47,771 nt of DNA. Origin: Clostridia bacterium (GTDB lineage: Bacteria; Bacillota; Clostridia; Oscillospirales; CAG-272). This document shows, in pieces, positions 32,707 to 41,063 of the stretch. The position numbers and the translations under genes were made by a program. The notes beneath the pieces are model-generated. The model ran no database searches, was not told the DNA's origin, and saw only the letters and a list, made by a program, of their open reading frames with translations. Every line of letters starts with the position of its first letter. The first letter of the stretch is position 1. The DNA is taken from the NCBI GenBank assembly GCA_017532025.1, contig JAFXJX010000010.1, positions 1 to 47,771 of the forward strand, given 5' to 3'.

Positions 32707-33285
32707 ATGTTGATTCTTGCTTCACAATCGCCAAGACGCCGCGAGATGTTTGACCGTCTCGGGCTTGATTACAGGGCGCTCACATCAGACGCCGATGAAA
32801 CAATCACCGAATCGCTCGCCCCTGCCGAGTATGTGAAAACGCTTGCTCTTCGCAAGGCAAAGGCACTTTCTTCTTCGGCAGACGATGTGATTGTTGCCGC
32901 CGATACGGTGGTGGCACTTGATCATGAAATTTACGGAAAACCGATTGACTATGCCGATGCGTTTCGCATGATTTCTGCTTTTTCGGGCAGAACGCATGAG
33001 GTCTATACCGCCTTTGCCATTGTGAAGGGCGAAAAAAGCTACGTCGAGGCAGTTGCCACGGCGGTGACCTTCCGCGCGCTGACTGATCAGGAGATTGATT
33101 ATTATATAAAAAAAGAAGCACCCTACGACAAGGCGGGTGCTTACGGCATTCAGGAGCTTGCCGGTATTTTTGTGGAAAAGATCAATGGCAATTTTGACAA
33201 CGTTGTGGGGCTGCCGCTTTGTCAGCTTGAAACTGCCTTGAAAAGAGAGTTTGGTATCACGCTGTTCTCTTTTGCCAAGACTTGA
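32707..33285 (+). CDS. maf: Maf-family nucleoside triphosphate pyrophosphatase
   Basis: 192 residues. The N-terminal loop SQSPRRREM and the AADTVVALD motif are those of Maf house-cleaning enzymes that hydrolyse dTTP, UTP or modified pyrimidine NTPs; GKPIDYADAFRMI and AGAYGIQELAG are further family segments. AAAGGAG lies upstream. Eleven nucleotides separate it from dut and 12 from nth. Confidence 0.93.
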   Translation: MLILASQSPRRREMFDRLGLDYRALTSDADETITESLAPAEYVKTLALRKAKALSSSADDVIVAADTVVALDHEIYGKPIDYADAFRMISAFSGRTHEVYTAFAIVKGEKSYVEAVATAVTFRALTDQEIDYYIKKEAPYDKAGAYGIQELAGIFVEKINGNFDNVVGLPLCQLETALKREFGITLFSFAKT

Positions 33286-33297
33286 TGGGTGATTTTT

Positions 33298-33933
33298 ATG
33301 GACAAAAAACGCGTTCTTGCCATTGTGCAAAAACTCAAAGAGCTGTATCCCGACGCGGAATGCGCGCTCAAGTATGAGGGTGATCCGTGGCGGCTGCTCG
33401 TGATGGGCAGACTTTCGGCACAGTGTACCGATGCTCGAGTCAATTTGGTATGCGAAAAGCTGTTTGAAGCCTATCCCACCGCAAATGATATGGCAAAAGC
33501 CGAACCCTGTGACATTGAGCCCTATATATTCTCCTGCGGTCTTTATAAAACCAAGGCGCGTGACCTTGTGGGGGCATCGCGACTTCTTGTTGACAAATAT
33601 GACGGCGTGTTGCCCGATACCATGGAAGCGCTTCTCACCTTTCCCGGGGTGGGGCGCAAGATTGCCAATTTGCTTCTTGGCGATATTTATCATAAGCCCG
33701 CTATCGTTGCCGACACACACTGCATTCGTATCAGTGTTCGTCTTGGACTTGTGCCGCAAAATGCCAAAACCCCCGAAAAGGTAGAAAAGGTGCTCAGCGG
33801 CATCATTCCGCCTGAAGAACAAAGCGATTTTTGCCACCGCATCGTGTGGTTTGGCAGAGAATACTGTCAGGCAAGAGGGAATGATTGCATCACCTGCCCC
33901 ATGAATCCTCTTTGTGATAAGGTGTTGGGATAG
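33298..33933 (+). CDS. nth: endonuclease III
   Basis: 211-residue DNA glycosylase/AP lyase for oxidised pyrimidines. Helix-hairpin-helix FPGVGRKIA carries catalytic K121, D139 lies in VADTHCIR, and C190-x6-C197-x2-C200-x5-C206 is the canonical 4Fe-4S loop. The ATG at 33298 has GGTGA 5 nt upstream; a GTG at 33289 in frame is less likely. It is the only clear gene in the window that ends in TAG; reading through would add just eight codons. Last gene of the operon. Confidence 0.95.
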   Translation: MDKKRVLAIVQKLKELYPDAECALKYEGDPWRLLVMGRLSAQCTDARVNLVCEKLFEAYPTANDMAKAEPCDIEPYIFSCGLYKTKARDLVGASRLLVDKYDGVLPDTMEALLTFPGVGRKIANLLLGDIYHKPAIVADTHCIRISVRLGLVPQNAKTPEKVEKVLSGIIPPEEQSDFCHRIVWFGREYCQARGNDCITCPMNPLCDKVLG

Positions 33934-33966
33934 AAAAAAAGACCTGCCACCATGTGACAGGTCTTG
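33934..33966. terminator. terminator between nth and spoVG
   Basis: AAGACCTG and CAGGTCTT, with an inner CAC/GTG pair and one mismatch, form a stem after nth. The A-run at 33934-33940 gives the U-tract for the convergent spoVG transcript. Confidence 0.85.
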
Positions 33967-33979
33967 TACAAATGTAGCG

Positions 33980-34267
33980 TTACTGTTCTACCGGAATTGC
34001 TTCAAGGTTTTTCAGCTCTTCAAAATAGGCAGTCAGAACCGCATCGTTTAACTCATCTCTGAATTCGGAGTTAATGGGATGCGCAATATCGCGGTAGCTA
34101 CCGTCGGGGTTTTTCTTGCTGGGCATAACGATAAAGTGCTTTTCTTTGGCGTAAATAACCTTGACGTCGTGCAAAGCAAGCTGATCGTCAAAGGTAACAG
34201 AGACAACTGCTTTCATGGGACTTTCGTCATCAAATACTTTTCTGATTTTGATGTCGGTGATTTTCAT
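33980..34267 (-). CDS. spoVG: septation/virulence regulator SpoVG
   Basis: 95 residues starting MKITDIKIRKV and containing FIVMPSKK and RDIAHPINSE, the conserved SpoVG core. It is a small nucleic-acid-binding protein that affects septation and cortex formation in spore formers. AAAGGAGA lies 6 nt before the ATG. A TATAAT -10 (34312-34307) is upstream; no convincing sigma-H box was found. Confidence 0.95.
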   Translation of the reverse strand: MKITDIKIRKVFDDESPMKAVVSVTFDDQLALHDVKVIYAKEKHFIVMPSKKNPDGSYRDIAHPINSEFRDELNDAVLTAYFEELKNLEAIPVEQ

Positions 34268-34443
34268 TGTAATTCTCCTTTGTTGTGAAAGTGTCCTAAC
34301 GGAATTATTATACCCCCGATTGTTTTCTATAATTCTAACAAATTGAAAACAAACTGTAAACGGATTGTTACAGAAATGAAAATATTAAGCTTTTCCAATA
34401 AAACGAGAAAATCTTGTTGATTTCTTAATGGGAGTTATCTTTT

Positions 34444-35814
34444 ATGAAGAACGAAATTTTGCAAAAAGCGAAAAAGCTGCATTTTGTGGGTATTGGCGGT
34501 ATCAGTATGTCGAGCCTTGCGCTGCTCGCAAGGCGTGCGGGCTATTCCGTCACGGGATCAGACCGAAATGATTCCGCGCTTGTGGAAGAGTGCCGCAAGG
34601 CGGGATGCCAAATTACCCTCGGGCATTTTGCCGAGTCGGTGGAGGGGGCGGATGCCGTGATCTACACGGCGGCAGTATCGTTTGATTCGCCTGAACTCAA
34701 ACGGGCAAGCGAGCTTTCGATTCCTTGTTTTTCGCGCGCGGAATTTCTTGGTGAAGTGATGCTTGCCTATCCTTGCCGCATTGGCATTTCGGGTACACAC
34801 GGCAAAACCACAACCACCTCCATGACGGCGCATATTCTGATTGAAAACCAAAAAGACCCCACCGTGGCAAACGGCGCGGTGTCAGCGGCGCTTGGCGGTT
34901 CGGCGCTTCGTGTGGGCGGGGAAGACGTTTTTGTTTATGAAGCGTGCGAATACAAAGCATCGTTTCACAGCTTTTTTCCCACCGTGGCAATCATTACCAA
35001 CGTGGAGCTTGACCACACCGACTATTATACCTCGCTTGACCATATCACCGATTCTTTCCGTACCTCGCTGAAGGATGCGGCGGTTGCCATTGTGAACGGT
35101 GACGATGAAAATGCTCTTGAAGCAGCAAGCGATTTTTCGGGGAGATTGGTGCGTTTTTCATTGAAAGACGAAACTGCCGACTATTTTGCCAAAGACATCG
35201 CTTTTATTGACGGCAGGGGCAGATTCACTCTTTGCCAAAACGGCAAGGATATATGCAAGGTTTCGCTTCCTATGATCGGGCATTTTAATATTGCCAACGC
35301 TTTGGCGGCACTTGCGGCTTCACATTGCTGTGGTGTTTCGCTTGAAGCTGCGGCAGAATCTCTCAAAAGCTTTGGCGGCGCTGCCCGCCGCTTTGAACTC
35401 AAATTCAAGCAGAACGGCATTTGCGTATTTGACGATTACGCGCACCATCCGTCCGAAATTGCGGTAACGCTTGCGGGGGCGAAAAACACGGGAGCCAAAC
35501 GCATCATTACCGTTTTCCAACCCCACACCTATTCGCGCACGCATGATCTTTTTGACGGTTTTGTGGGAGCGCTTTCGGCATCCGACATGGTGATTTTGCC
35601 CGACATTTACGCGGCAAGGGAGACTGACACGCTTGGCGTTTCGTCTGAAAAGCTTGCAAATGCCATCGGCGAGAAAGCTATGTATATGGAAAGCTTTGAA
35701 AAAATCGCCGCCTATCTTGCAAAAGAGGCAAGAGAAGGGGATCTTATTCTCACGATGGGCGCGGGAGATGTGTATAAAATCGGAAATCTTTTGAAAGAAG
35801 CCCTTGCAAAATAA
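34444..35814 (+). CDS. murC: UDP-N-acetylmuramate-L-alanine ligase
   Basis: 456 residues. The FVGIGGISMS nucleotide-sugar loop is at 14-23, the ATP P-loop GTHGKTTTT at 117-125, EACEYKASF in the central domain and DDYAHHPSEI in the C-terminal domain. It adds the first L-Ala to UDP-MurNAc in peptidoglycan synthesis. GGGAG precedes the ATG. It appears monocistronic and is followed by an inverted-repeat element rather than another mur gene. Confidence 0.97.
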   Translation: MKNEILQKAKKLHFVGIGGISMSSLALLARRAGYSVTGSDRNDSALVEECRKAGCQITLGHFAESVEGADAVIYTAAVSFDSPELKRASELSIPCFSRAEFLGEVMLAYPCRIGISGTHGKTTTTSMTAHILIENQKDPTVANGAVSAALGGSALRVGGEDVFVYEACEYKASFHSFFPTVAIITNVELDHTDYYTSLDHITDSFRTSLKDAAVAIVNGDDENALEAASDFSGRLVRFSLKDETADYFAKDIAFIDGRGRFTLCQNGKDICKVSLPMIGHFNIANALAALAASHCCGVSLEAAAESLKSFGGAARRFELKFKQNGICVFDDYAHHPSEIAVTLAGAKNTGAKRIITVFQPHTYSRTHDLFDGFVGALSASDMVILPDIYAARETDTLGVSSEKLANAIGEKAMYMESFEKIAAYLAKEAREGDLILTMGAGDVYKIGNLLKEALAK

Positions 35815-35889
35815 GAAAGAATCGGTTACAATAGAAAAAATAGCTATTTTGTATGCAGTTGTTCGTTTATTGCGCGATGACTGTATAAA

Positions 35890-36027
35890 GCCTCCCTCCG
35901 AGAGGGAGGTGGATTTTGCGAAGCAAAAGACGGAAGGAGATTTGCGTGACTGTAAGGTTGGGTTAACTTTATTGTAGCGCCCTCTCCCTCACCCGCTATC
36001 GCGGGAGCTCCCTCCCGGAGGGAGCCT
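35890..36027. repeat. MITE-like inverted-repeat element downstream of murC
   Basis: About 138 bp with similar inverted ends: CCTCCCTC-CGA-GAGGGAGG (35891-35909) on the left and GCTCCCTC/GAGGGAGC (36007-36025) on the right. Inner hairpins TTTTGC-GAAG-CAAAA (35914-35928) and CCCGC/GCGGG (about 35992-36005) follow the same fold-back design. No coding capacity. Resembles short repeats scattered in intergenic regions of gut Clostridia. Confidence 0.65.
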
Positions 36028-36084
36028 CAATAACAACGCTGATATCACGATTATCGTGAAAAGGAAAAATGAAGAGGTACACAA

Positions 36085-36984
36085 ATGGCAGTAATTTTAA
36101 GAGGCATGACGCGTGACGGCTCGGCACAGATCTTGGTCATCAATTCCAAAGACATTGTGAACGAGGCAATTCGCATTCATCATACATCCCCCACCGCAAC
36201 GGCGGCACTTGGCAGAGTTTTAACCGCTACGTCTTTGATGGGTACAACCTTAAAAAATAAGGGCAACTCTCTTTCGGTCAACTTCCGCGGTGACGGTCCT
36301 TGCGGTCACGTGCTTGCGGTGACTGACTATCTTGGCAACGTGAGAGGCTACATTCAGAATCCCGATGTGGATCTTCCCCTGAATGCCAAGGGCAAGCTTG
36401 ATGTTGGCGGCGCTGTGGGCAGAGGTCCGCTTCATGTGATCAAGGACGTGGGCGAAAAAGAGCCGTATATCGGCATTACCAATATTGTAACCGGCGAAAT
36501 TGGCGACGATATCACCGCTTACTATGCCGAAAGCGAACAGATTCCCTCGCTTTGTGCGCTTGGCGTTTTGGTTGGTCGCGACGGCAACTGTCAGGCGGCA
36601 GGCGGCGTGATGATTCAGCTTTTGCCCTTTGCCGATGAAGGTACTGTGGCAAAGATCGAAGCCAATGCCGCAAAGCTTTCGAGGATCTCGCATCTCTTTG
36701 ACGAGGGTCTTTCCAACAAGGAAATTGCCGACATTGCGCTTGAAGGCATTGAATACGACCTATTTGACGAAATTGATGTGGGCTATGTTTGCACCTGCTC
36801 GCGTGAAAGAGTGGGCAGAGCGCTTCTCTCGCTCTCGCCTTACGAGCTTTTCAAGATCCTTTCGGAAGAAAAGGTGATGAAAGTCAACTGCCACTTCTGC
36901 GATAAAGTCTATTCCTTTGACGGTAACGACATCGAACAGCTCCGCGAGGCTGCCAAAAAAGAAGCCGAAGAACAGAATGAATAA
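36085..36984 (+). CDS. hslO: redox-regulated chaperone Hsp33
   Basis: 299 residues. The N-terminal folding domain has the GPCGHVLAVTD segment, and the C-terminal zinc site consists of C236-T-C238 and C269-H-F-C272. Oxidation releases zinc and unfolds the linker, turning on holdase activity under oxidative stress. GAGGT lies 6 nt before the ATG. Followed by a terminator and a 98-bp inverted repeat element. Confidence 0.96.
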   Translation: MAVILRGMTRDGSAQILVINSKDIVNEAIRIHHTSPTATAALGRVLTATSLMGTTLKNKGNSLSVNFRGDGPCGHVLAVTDYLGNVRGYIQNPDVDLPLNAKGKLDVGGAVGRGPLHVIKDVGEKEPYIGITNIVTGEIGDDITAYYAESEQIPSLCALGVLVGRDGNCQAAGGVMIQLLPFADEGTVAKIEANAAKLSRISHLFDEGLSNKEIADIALEGIEYDLFDEIDVGYVCTCSRERVGRALLSLSPYELFKILSEEKVMKVNCHFCDKVYSFDGNDIEQLREAAKKEAEEQNE

Positions 36985-36987
36985 ATG

Positions 36988-37024
36988 AAATCCGTACAGA
37001 GTGAACGCTTTGTACGGATTTTTT
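36988..37024 (+). terminator. terminator of hslO
   Basis: AAATCCGTACA (36988-36998) and TGTACGGATTT (37011-37021) with a 12-nt loop, followed by T residues to 37025. Confidence 0.9.
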
Positions 37025-37038
37025 GATGTGTATCCAAC

Positions 37039-37136
37039 CGGTAGGGGTCGGCGCCCTCGACGACCCGAAAAGCAAACAAATATTGATAAATTGTAATGGA
37101 TTGTTCTCGGGTCGTCGAGGGCGCCGACCCCTACCG
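37039..37136. repeat. 98-bp element with perfect 30-bp terminal inverted repeats
   Basis: The left arm 37039-37068 (starting CGGTAGGGGTCGGCGCCC) is the exact reverse complement of the right arm 37107-37136. A 38-bp AT-rich centre separates them. No ORF. This is a short non-autonomous repeat or an exceptionally stable RNA hairpin if transcribed. Confidence 0.85.
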
Positions 37137-37276
37137 CCGTTTCGTCCATTTATACAATCACGTGTAGGGTTTATTTGATTTTTAGTATGAACGCATGGAA
37201 GTAGGGAGCAAGTGTACAGCGCTACCTGCGTTCGTTTGTTTGGTAAGCGCGTTTGGAGTGAAACGATCACAAACTC
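37137..37276. other. rest of the hslO-mnmG intergenic region, no gene
   Basis: About 140 bp between the inverted repeat and the mnmG promoter. Nothing further recognisable: no ORF with start signals, no extended dyad. Confidence 0.6.
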
Positions 37277-37305
37277 TTGACAAAAAATGCAAATCTCGGT
37301 ATAAT
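37277..37305 (+). promoter_or_regulatory. consensus promoter of mnmG
   Basis: TTGACA (37277-37282), 17-nt spacer, TATAAT (37300-37305): perfect sigma-A consensus. A leader hairpin ATCAAAGC/GCTTTGAT (37323-37344) lies directly before the AAAGGAT ribosome site. Confidence 0.9.
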
Positions 37306-37358
37306 AACAATGGAATTTTATGATCAAAGCGCTTTTGCTTTGATGAAAGGATAAAGAT

Positions 37359-39242
37359 ATGTCTTATTTTGCGGGAAAGATTGATATTGCCGTGATTGGC
37401 GCAGGTCACGCAGGCATTGAAGCGGCGCTGGCTGCGGCGCGGCTTGGGCTTACGACTGTGATCTTTACCACCAATCTTGACGCGGTGGGCAACATGCCCT
37501 GCAACCCCTCGATTGGCGGCACGGGCAAGGGACATCTTGTGTTTGAAATTGATGCTTTGGGCGGCGAAATGGGCTATGCCGCCGACCTTGTAACCCTGCA
37601 ATCCCGTACCTTGAACCTCGGTAAAGGGCCTGCTGTGCATTCCAAGCGCGTGTAGGCAGACCGTCTTGTTTACCGCAACATCATGAAAAAAACGCTCGAG
37701 AATACCCCGAATCTCACACTTCGCCAGGCGGAGATCACCGATATTCTCTTTGACGAAATTGACGGCAAAAAACAGGTGCGCGCGGTGGTGACAGCACTCG
37801 GCGCCGAGTGGCAGACAAAGGCTGTGATCATTGCGGCAGGCACCTTTCTTTCCTCGCGCACCATCACGGGCGAGGCGATTGCCGAATCAGGTCCCGATGC
37901 CATGATTGCGGCAAAAGAACTTTCGGGTGCTTTACAGCGTGAGGGTATCCGTCTGATGCGCTTTAAGACCGGCACACCCCCTCGCATCCATGCCGACAGC
38001 ATTGATTATACCTCTCTTGAATTCCAAGAGGGCGAGGACTACATCACGCCCTTTTCCGCACGCACCGATGAAGCGCGTTTTGCGGGGATGCCGCAAATGC
38101 CTTGCCATATTGCCTACACAAACGAAAAAACACACGAGATCATTCGCAACAACATCCACCGCTCGCCGCTTTATTCGGGCGTGATTCAAGGGGTTGGACC
38201 GCGCTACTGCCCGAGCATTGAAGACAAAGTGATGCGCTTTGCCGACAAGAACCGCCATCAGCTTTTTGTGGAGCCTTGCGGCGCGGACACCAAGGAAATT
38301 TACTTACAGGGCTTTTCATCCTCGCTTCCCGAAGAGGTGCAGATCGAAATGCTCCATTCGATCAAGGGCTTTGAAAATGCCGTGACGATGCGCTCCGCTT
38401 ATGCGATCGAATATGACTGTGCCGACCCTACACAGATGTATCCCACCTTGGAATTCAAGGACTATGCCGGTCTTTACGGGGCAGGGCAGTTCAATGGTTC
38501 ATCGGGTTATGAAGAAGCCGCCGCACAAGGCCTTGTGGCAGGCATCAACGCATCCCTTAAAATCAAGGGGGAAGAGCCAATGGTGCTGACCCGCAATTCG
38601 TCTTATATCGGCACGCTGATCGACGATCTTGTAACCAAGGGTACAAACGAGCCTTACCGCATTATGACCTCGCGCAGTGAATACCGTCTGCTTCTCCGTC
38701 AGGACAATGCTGATGCGCGTCTTACTCCCATCGGCTACCGCGTGGGTCTTGTTGACAAGGCGCACTTTGATGCGTTTGAAGCCAAGCAGAAGCGCATTGC
38801 CGAGGAGATTGCGCGTGCCGAGCGCACCTTTATCCCACCGAGTGATACGGCAAACGCGATTATGGCAGAAAATGAACTGCCGCCGCTGACCACAGGTATT
38901 TCGCTTGCCGATCTGATCCGCAGACCCACCTTGAATTATGAAAAGCTCGCACCACTTGACAAAGATCGACCGATTCTCAGCCATGCCGAAGCTTATTCCG
39001 CCGAGGTTGCGATCAAATACGAGGGCTACATCAAGCGTCAGCTTGCCGAGGTCAAGCGCCGCGAAAAACTTGACGATATGAAGCTGCCGGAGGATATCGA
39101 TTACGATGCCATTCCCGGCATCCGCATCGAAGCACGTCAGAAGCTGAAAGCCATCCGCCCGATGAATGTGGGTGCGGCATCGCGCATTTCGGGCGTTTCG
39201 CCTGCCGATATCTCGGTGCTTCTCATTTACCTTGCCAAATAA
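37359..39242 (+). pseudogene. mnmG: tRNA uridine-5-carboxymethylaminomethyl modification enzyme MnmG, interrupted by in-frame TAG at codon 99
   Basis: Full-length coding signal of 627 codons, normal for MnmG (GidA), which with MnmE modifies the wobble uridine of several tRNAs. The FAD motif [12 protein letters not shown] is at 12-23, followed by [10 protein letters not shown] and [10 protein letters not shown]. Codon 99 is TAG (37653-37655), where the family has Gln in the R-A-Q-A-D-R segment; the frame then continues ADRLVYRNIMKKTLEN to the end without further defect. A CAG-to-TAG change would explain it. Either a recent nonsense mutation, a suppressed amber codon, or a sequencing error. A downstream ATG at 37683 could only give a protein without the FAD motif. 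AAAGGAT precedes the first ATG; rsmG follows. Confidence 0.85.
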
Positions 39243-39262
39243 TGCGTGAAAAAAGGATTTTT

Positions 39263-39967
39263 ATGAACGATACGCTTTCTATCATCCAAAACGTTTTTGC
39301 CGAGTGCGGTATCCCGCAATATGCTGACGGCGAAAAGGGCGAAAAATTTGCGATTCTTTTTGAGGAACTGATTGCTTTTAACAGCATCACCAATGTAACC
39401 GCTATCACCGAGTGCGAAGACGTGGCACTGCGCCATTTTGCCGACTCTTTGACAGCTGTGGACAAGATCCCCGTGGGCGCTTCTGTCATCGATGTGGGCT
39501 GCGGTGGCGGTTTTCCCACCCTGCCGCTTGCGATTGTGCGGCCTGATCTTGCCATTACGGCACTTGACTCCACCGCCAAAAAGCTTGTGTTTGTGGAGAG
39601 TATGGCAAAGAAGCTGTCTTTGGACGTGAAAACCCTTGCCGCGCGCGCCGAGGAGATTCCCGAATGCCGCGAAAGCTTTGATGTTGCCACCTCGCGAGCC
39701 GTTGCCCGCATGAACCTACTCACCGAGCTGTGTTTGCCGCTTGTCAAAGTGGGCGGTTTGTTTGTTGCCATGAAGGGTGCTTCGGGCAGGGAAGAACTCG
39801 CCGAGGCGGAAAACGGCATCGTAAAGCTTGGTGGCAAGGTAACTGATGTGGATGCGTTTACCTTGCAATCGGCAGGGGAGAGAGTGATCATCACAGTGGA
39901 AAAGATTTCCCAAACGCCGCCTGCCTACCCTCGCCCCTGGGGCAAGATCAAAAAAAAGCCGTTATAA
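39263..39967 (+). CDS. rsmG: 16S rRNA (guanine527-N7)-methyltransferase RsmG
   Basis: 234 residues with the SAM-binding motif VIDVGCGGGFPTLPLA and the conserved SRAVARMN segment. It methylates G527 of 16S rRNA. The ATG at 39263 has AAAGGA 5 nt upstream; an earlier in-frame ATG at 39242 overlaps the mnmG stop (TAATG) and could also be used, adding seven residues. Cotranscribed with mnmG, the usual arrangement. In many Firmicutes noc and parAB follow directly; here those genes lie about 23 kb upstream on the same strand. Confidence 0.95.
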   Translation: MNDTLSIIQNVFAECGIPQYADGEKGEKFAILFEELIAFNSITNVTAITECEDVALRHFADSLTAVDKIPVGASVIDVGCGGGFPTLPLAIVRPDLAITALDSTAKKLVFVESMAKKLSLDVKTLAARAEEIPECRESFDVATSRAVARMNLLTELCLPLVKVGGLFVAMKGASGREELAEAENGIVKLGGKVTDVDAFTLQSAGERVIITVEKISQTPPAYPRPWGKIKKKPL

Positions 39968-39970
39968 AAC

Positions 39971-40005
39971 AAAAACCTGTAACCGTAATGGGTTACAGGT
40001 TTTTT
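39971..40005. terminator. bidirectional terminator between rsmG and the LysR gene
   Basis: AAAAACCTGTAACC (39971-39984) and GGTTACAGGTTTTT (39991-40004) form a 14-bp stem with a 6-nt loop. Confidence 0.93.
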
Positions 40006-40014
40006 GTTTGGAAA

Positions 40015-40905
40015 TCAACTTGAGAATTCATGTGCTTTTATGTATTCAATGAAGCTTTTTAAGCTTTTGGAGATCCATTTATTTTTGTGATAGATGAGCT
40101 GCTTCCAGATTTCAATATTCATGTCGCAGACGTCAAGATAACACAACTCGCCCGATTCGATCAGATCTTTGGTAACAAAATCAGGCAAGTAGGAGATCAT
40201 ATTGCTTTTCGCAAGAAGTCGGGTGATGATATCGGTACGTCCGATTTCAAGAACAGGGGTAATATCGAGGGATTGTTTGGCAAGCTCTTTGTCGAACACG
40301 CGGCGATAGCCTTGCCCGTATTCTGTTAAGATAAAAGGCTCGTTGATAATGTCTTGCATCTTAAGATTCTTTTTGCCTGCAAAATGAGACTTGGCGTTTG
40401 TAACAAAATGCATGGGGAGAGCTTCTTCCTTGGCAATGATATAATCCTTGCGGTAGGAATGGCTGTCGAGGGTGATGATGGCGTCGGCTTCGTTGTGGTC
40501 GAGCATATCAAACATCACCGAGGTATCGGCGTTGGTAATTTTGATTTTGATGTTGGGATATTGATTGTGAAAATCAATATAGCAGGAGTCAAGCATCTCC
40601 TCGCACACCGAGTCGGGGGTTACGATATGAATATTCCCGCTGTAAGTGGATTCTTTGGCTATGTTTTCCTTGAATTCCTCTGTGAGTGCATGAACCCTGT
40701 GGGCATAGGAAACAAGCTCGTGCCCTCTTTCGGTCAATGTGATGGTATGATTGACACGCTCGAACAAAAGGCAACCAAGCTCCTCTTCAAGCTGTTTGAT
40801 CTGAAAGGAAATGGTGGATTGTGAGTATCCGAGCTGTTCTGCCGCTTTTGTGAAGCTGCCAAGCTCCGCAACGTGAATAAACGAGATTAAATTTCTGAGT
40901 TCCAT
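40015..40905 (-). CDS. LysR-family transcriptional regulator
   Basis: 296 residues. N-terminal winged helix-turn-helix (about 1-60; ELRNLISFIHVAELGSFTKAA...STISFQIKQLEEELG), then a periplasmic-binding-protein-like effector domain (about 90-290). GGAGAA precedes the ATG. Divergent from the sodium:solute symporter gene, the classical layout for a LysR activator and its target; palindromic candidate sites lie in the shared region. The effector is unknown, perhaps the transported solute. Confidence 0.92.
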   Translation of the reverse strand: MELRNLISFIHVAELGSFTKAAEQLGYSQSTISFQIKQLEEELGCLLFERVNHTITLTERGHELVSYAHRVHALTEEFKENIAKESTYSGNIHIVTPDSVCEEMLDSCYIDFHNQYPNIKIKITNADTSVMFDMLDHNEADAIITLDSHSYRKDYIIAKEEALPMHFVTNAKSHFAGKKNLKMQDIINEPFILTEYGQGYRRVFDKELAKQSLDITPVLEIGRTDIITRLLAKSNMISYLPDFVTKDLIESGELCYLDVCDMNIEIWKQLIYHKNKWISKSLKSFIEYIKAHEFSS

Positions 40906-40919
40906 ACGTCTTCTCCATT

Positions 40920-40952
40920 ATCGAAAAAATCGATGGTTATCATGCAAACCAT
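40920..40952. promoter_or_regulatory. candidate LysR operator (two overlapping dyads)
   Basis: ATCGA-N5-TCGAT (40920-40934) and ATGGTT-N8-AACCAT (40933-40952) lie side by side. The second ends 4 bp before the -35 of the symporter promoter, the position where LysR activators bind. Confidence 0.6.
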
Positions 40953-40956
40953 TCGC

Positions 40957-40985
40957 TTGACTAATGTTCAAGTGCATTATATAAT
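40957..40985 (+). promoter_or_regulatory. promoter of the symporter gene
   Basis: TTGACT (40957-40962), 17-nt spacer, TATAAT (40980-40985). Confidence 0.8.
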
Positions 40986-41063
40986 AAAGACACGCAAAAA
41001 ACAAGGGATTGAAACATATTTTTTTGAAAAGCATCAAGAACAGACAATGGGAGGTATTTCAAA

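Noticed and set aside
34268..34443. sigma-H promoter for spoVG
   Set aside because: No AGGA-N-GAAT arrangement at suitable spacing; only a sigma-A-like TATAAT is visible.
37359..39242. general UAG/UAA reassignment to Gln in this genome
   Set aside because: TAA ends most genes here and cannot be a sense codon. UAG alone remains possible but rests on one gene.
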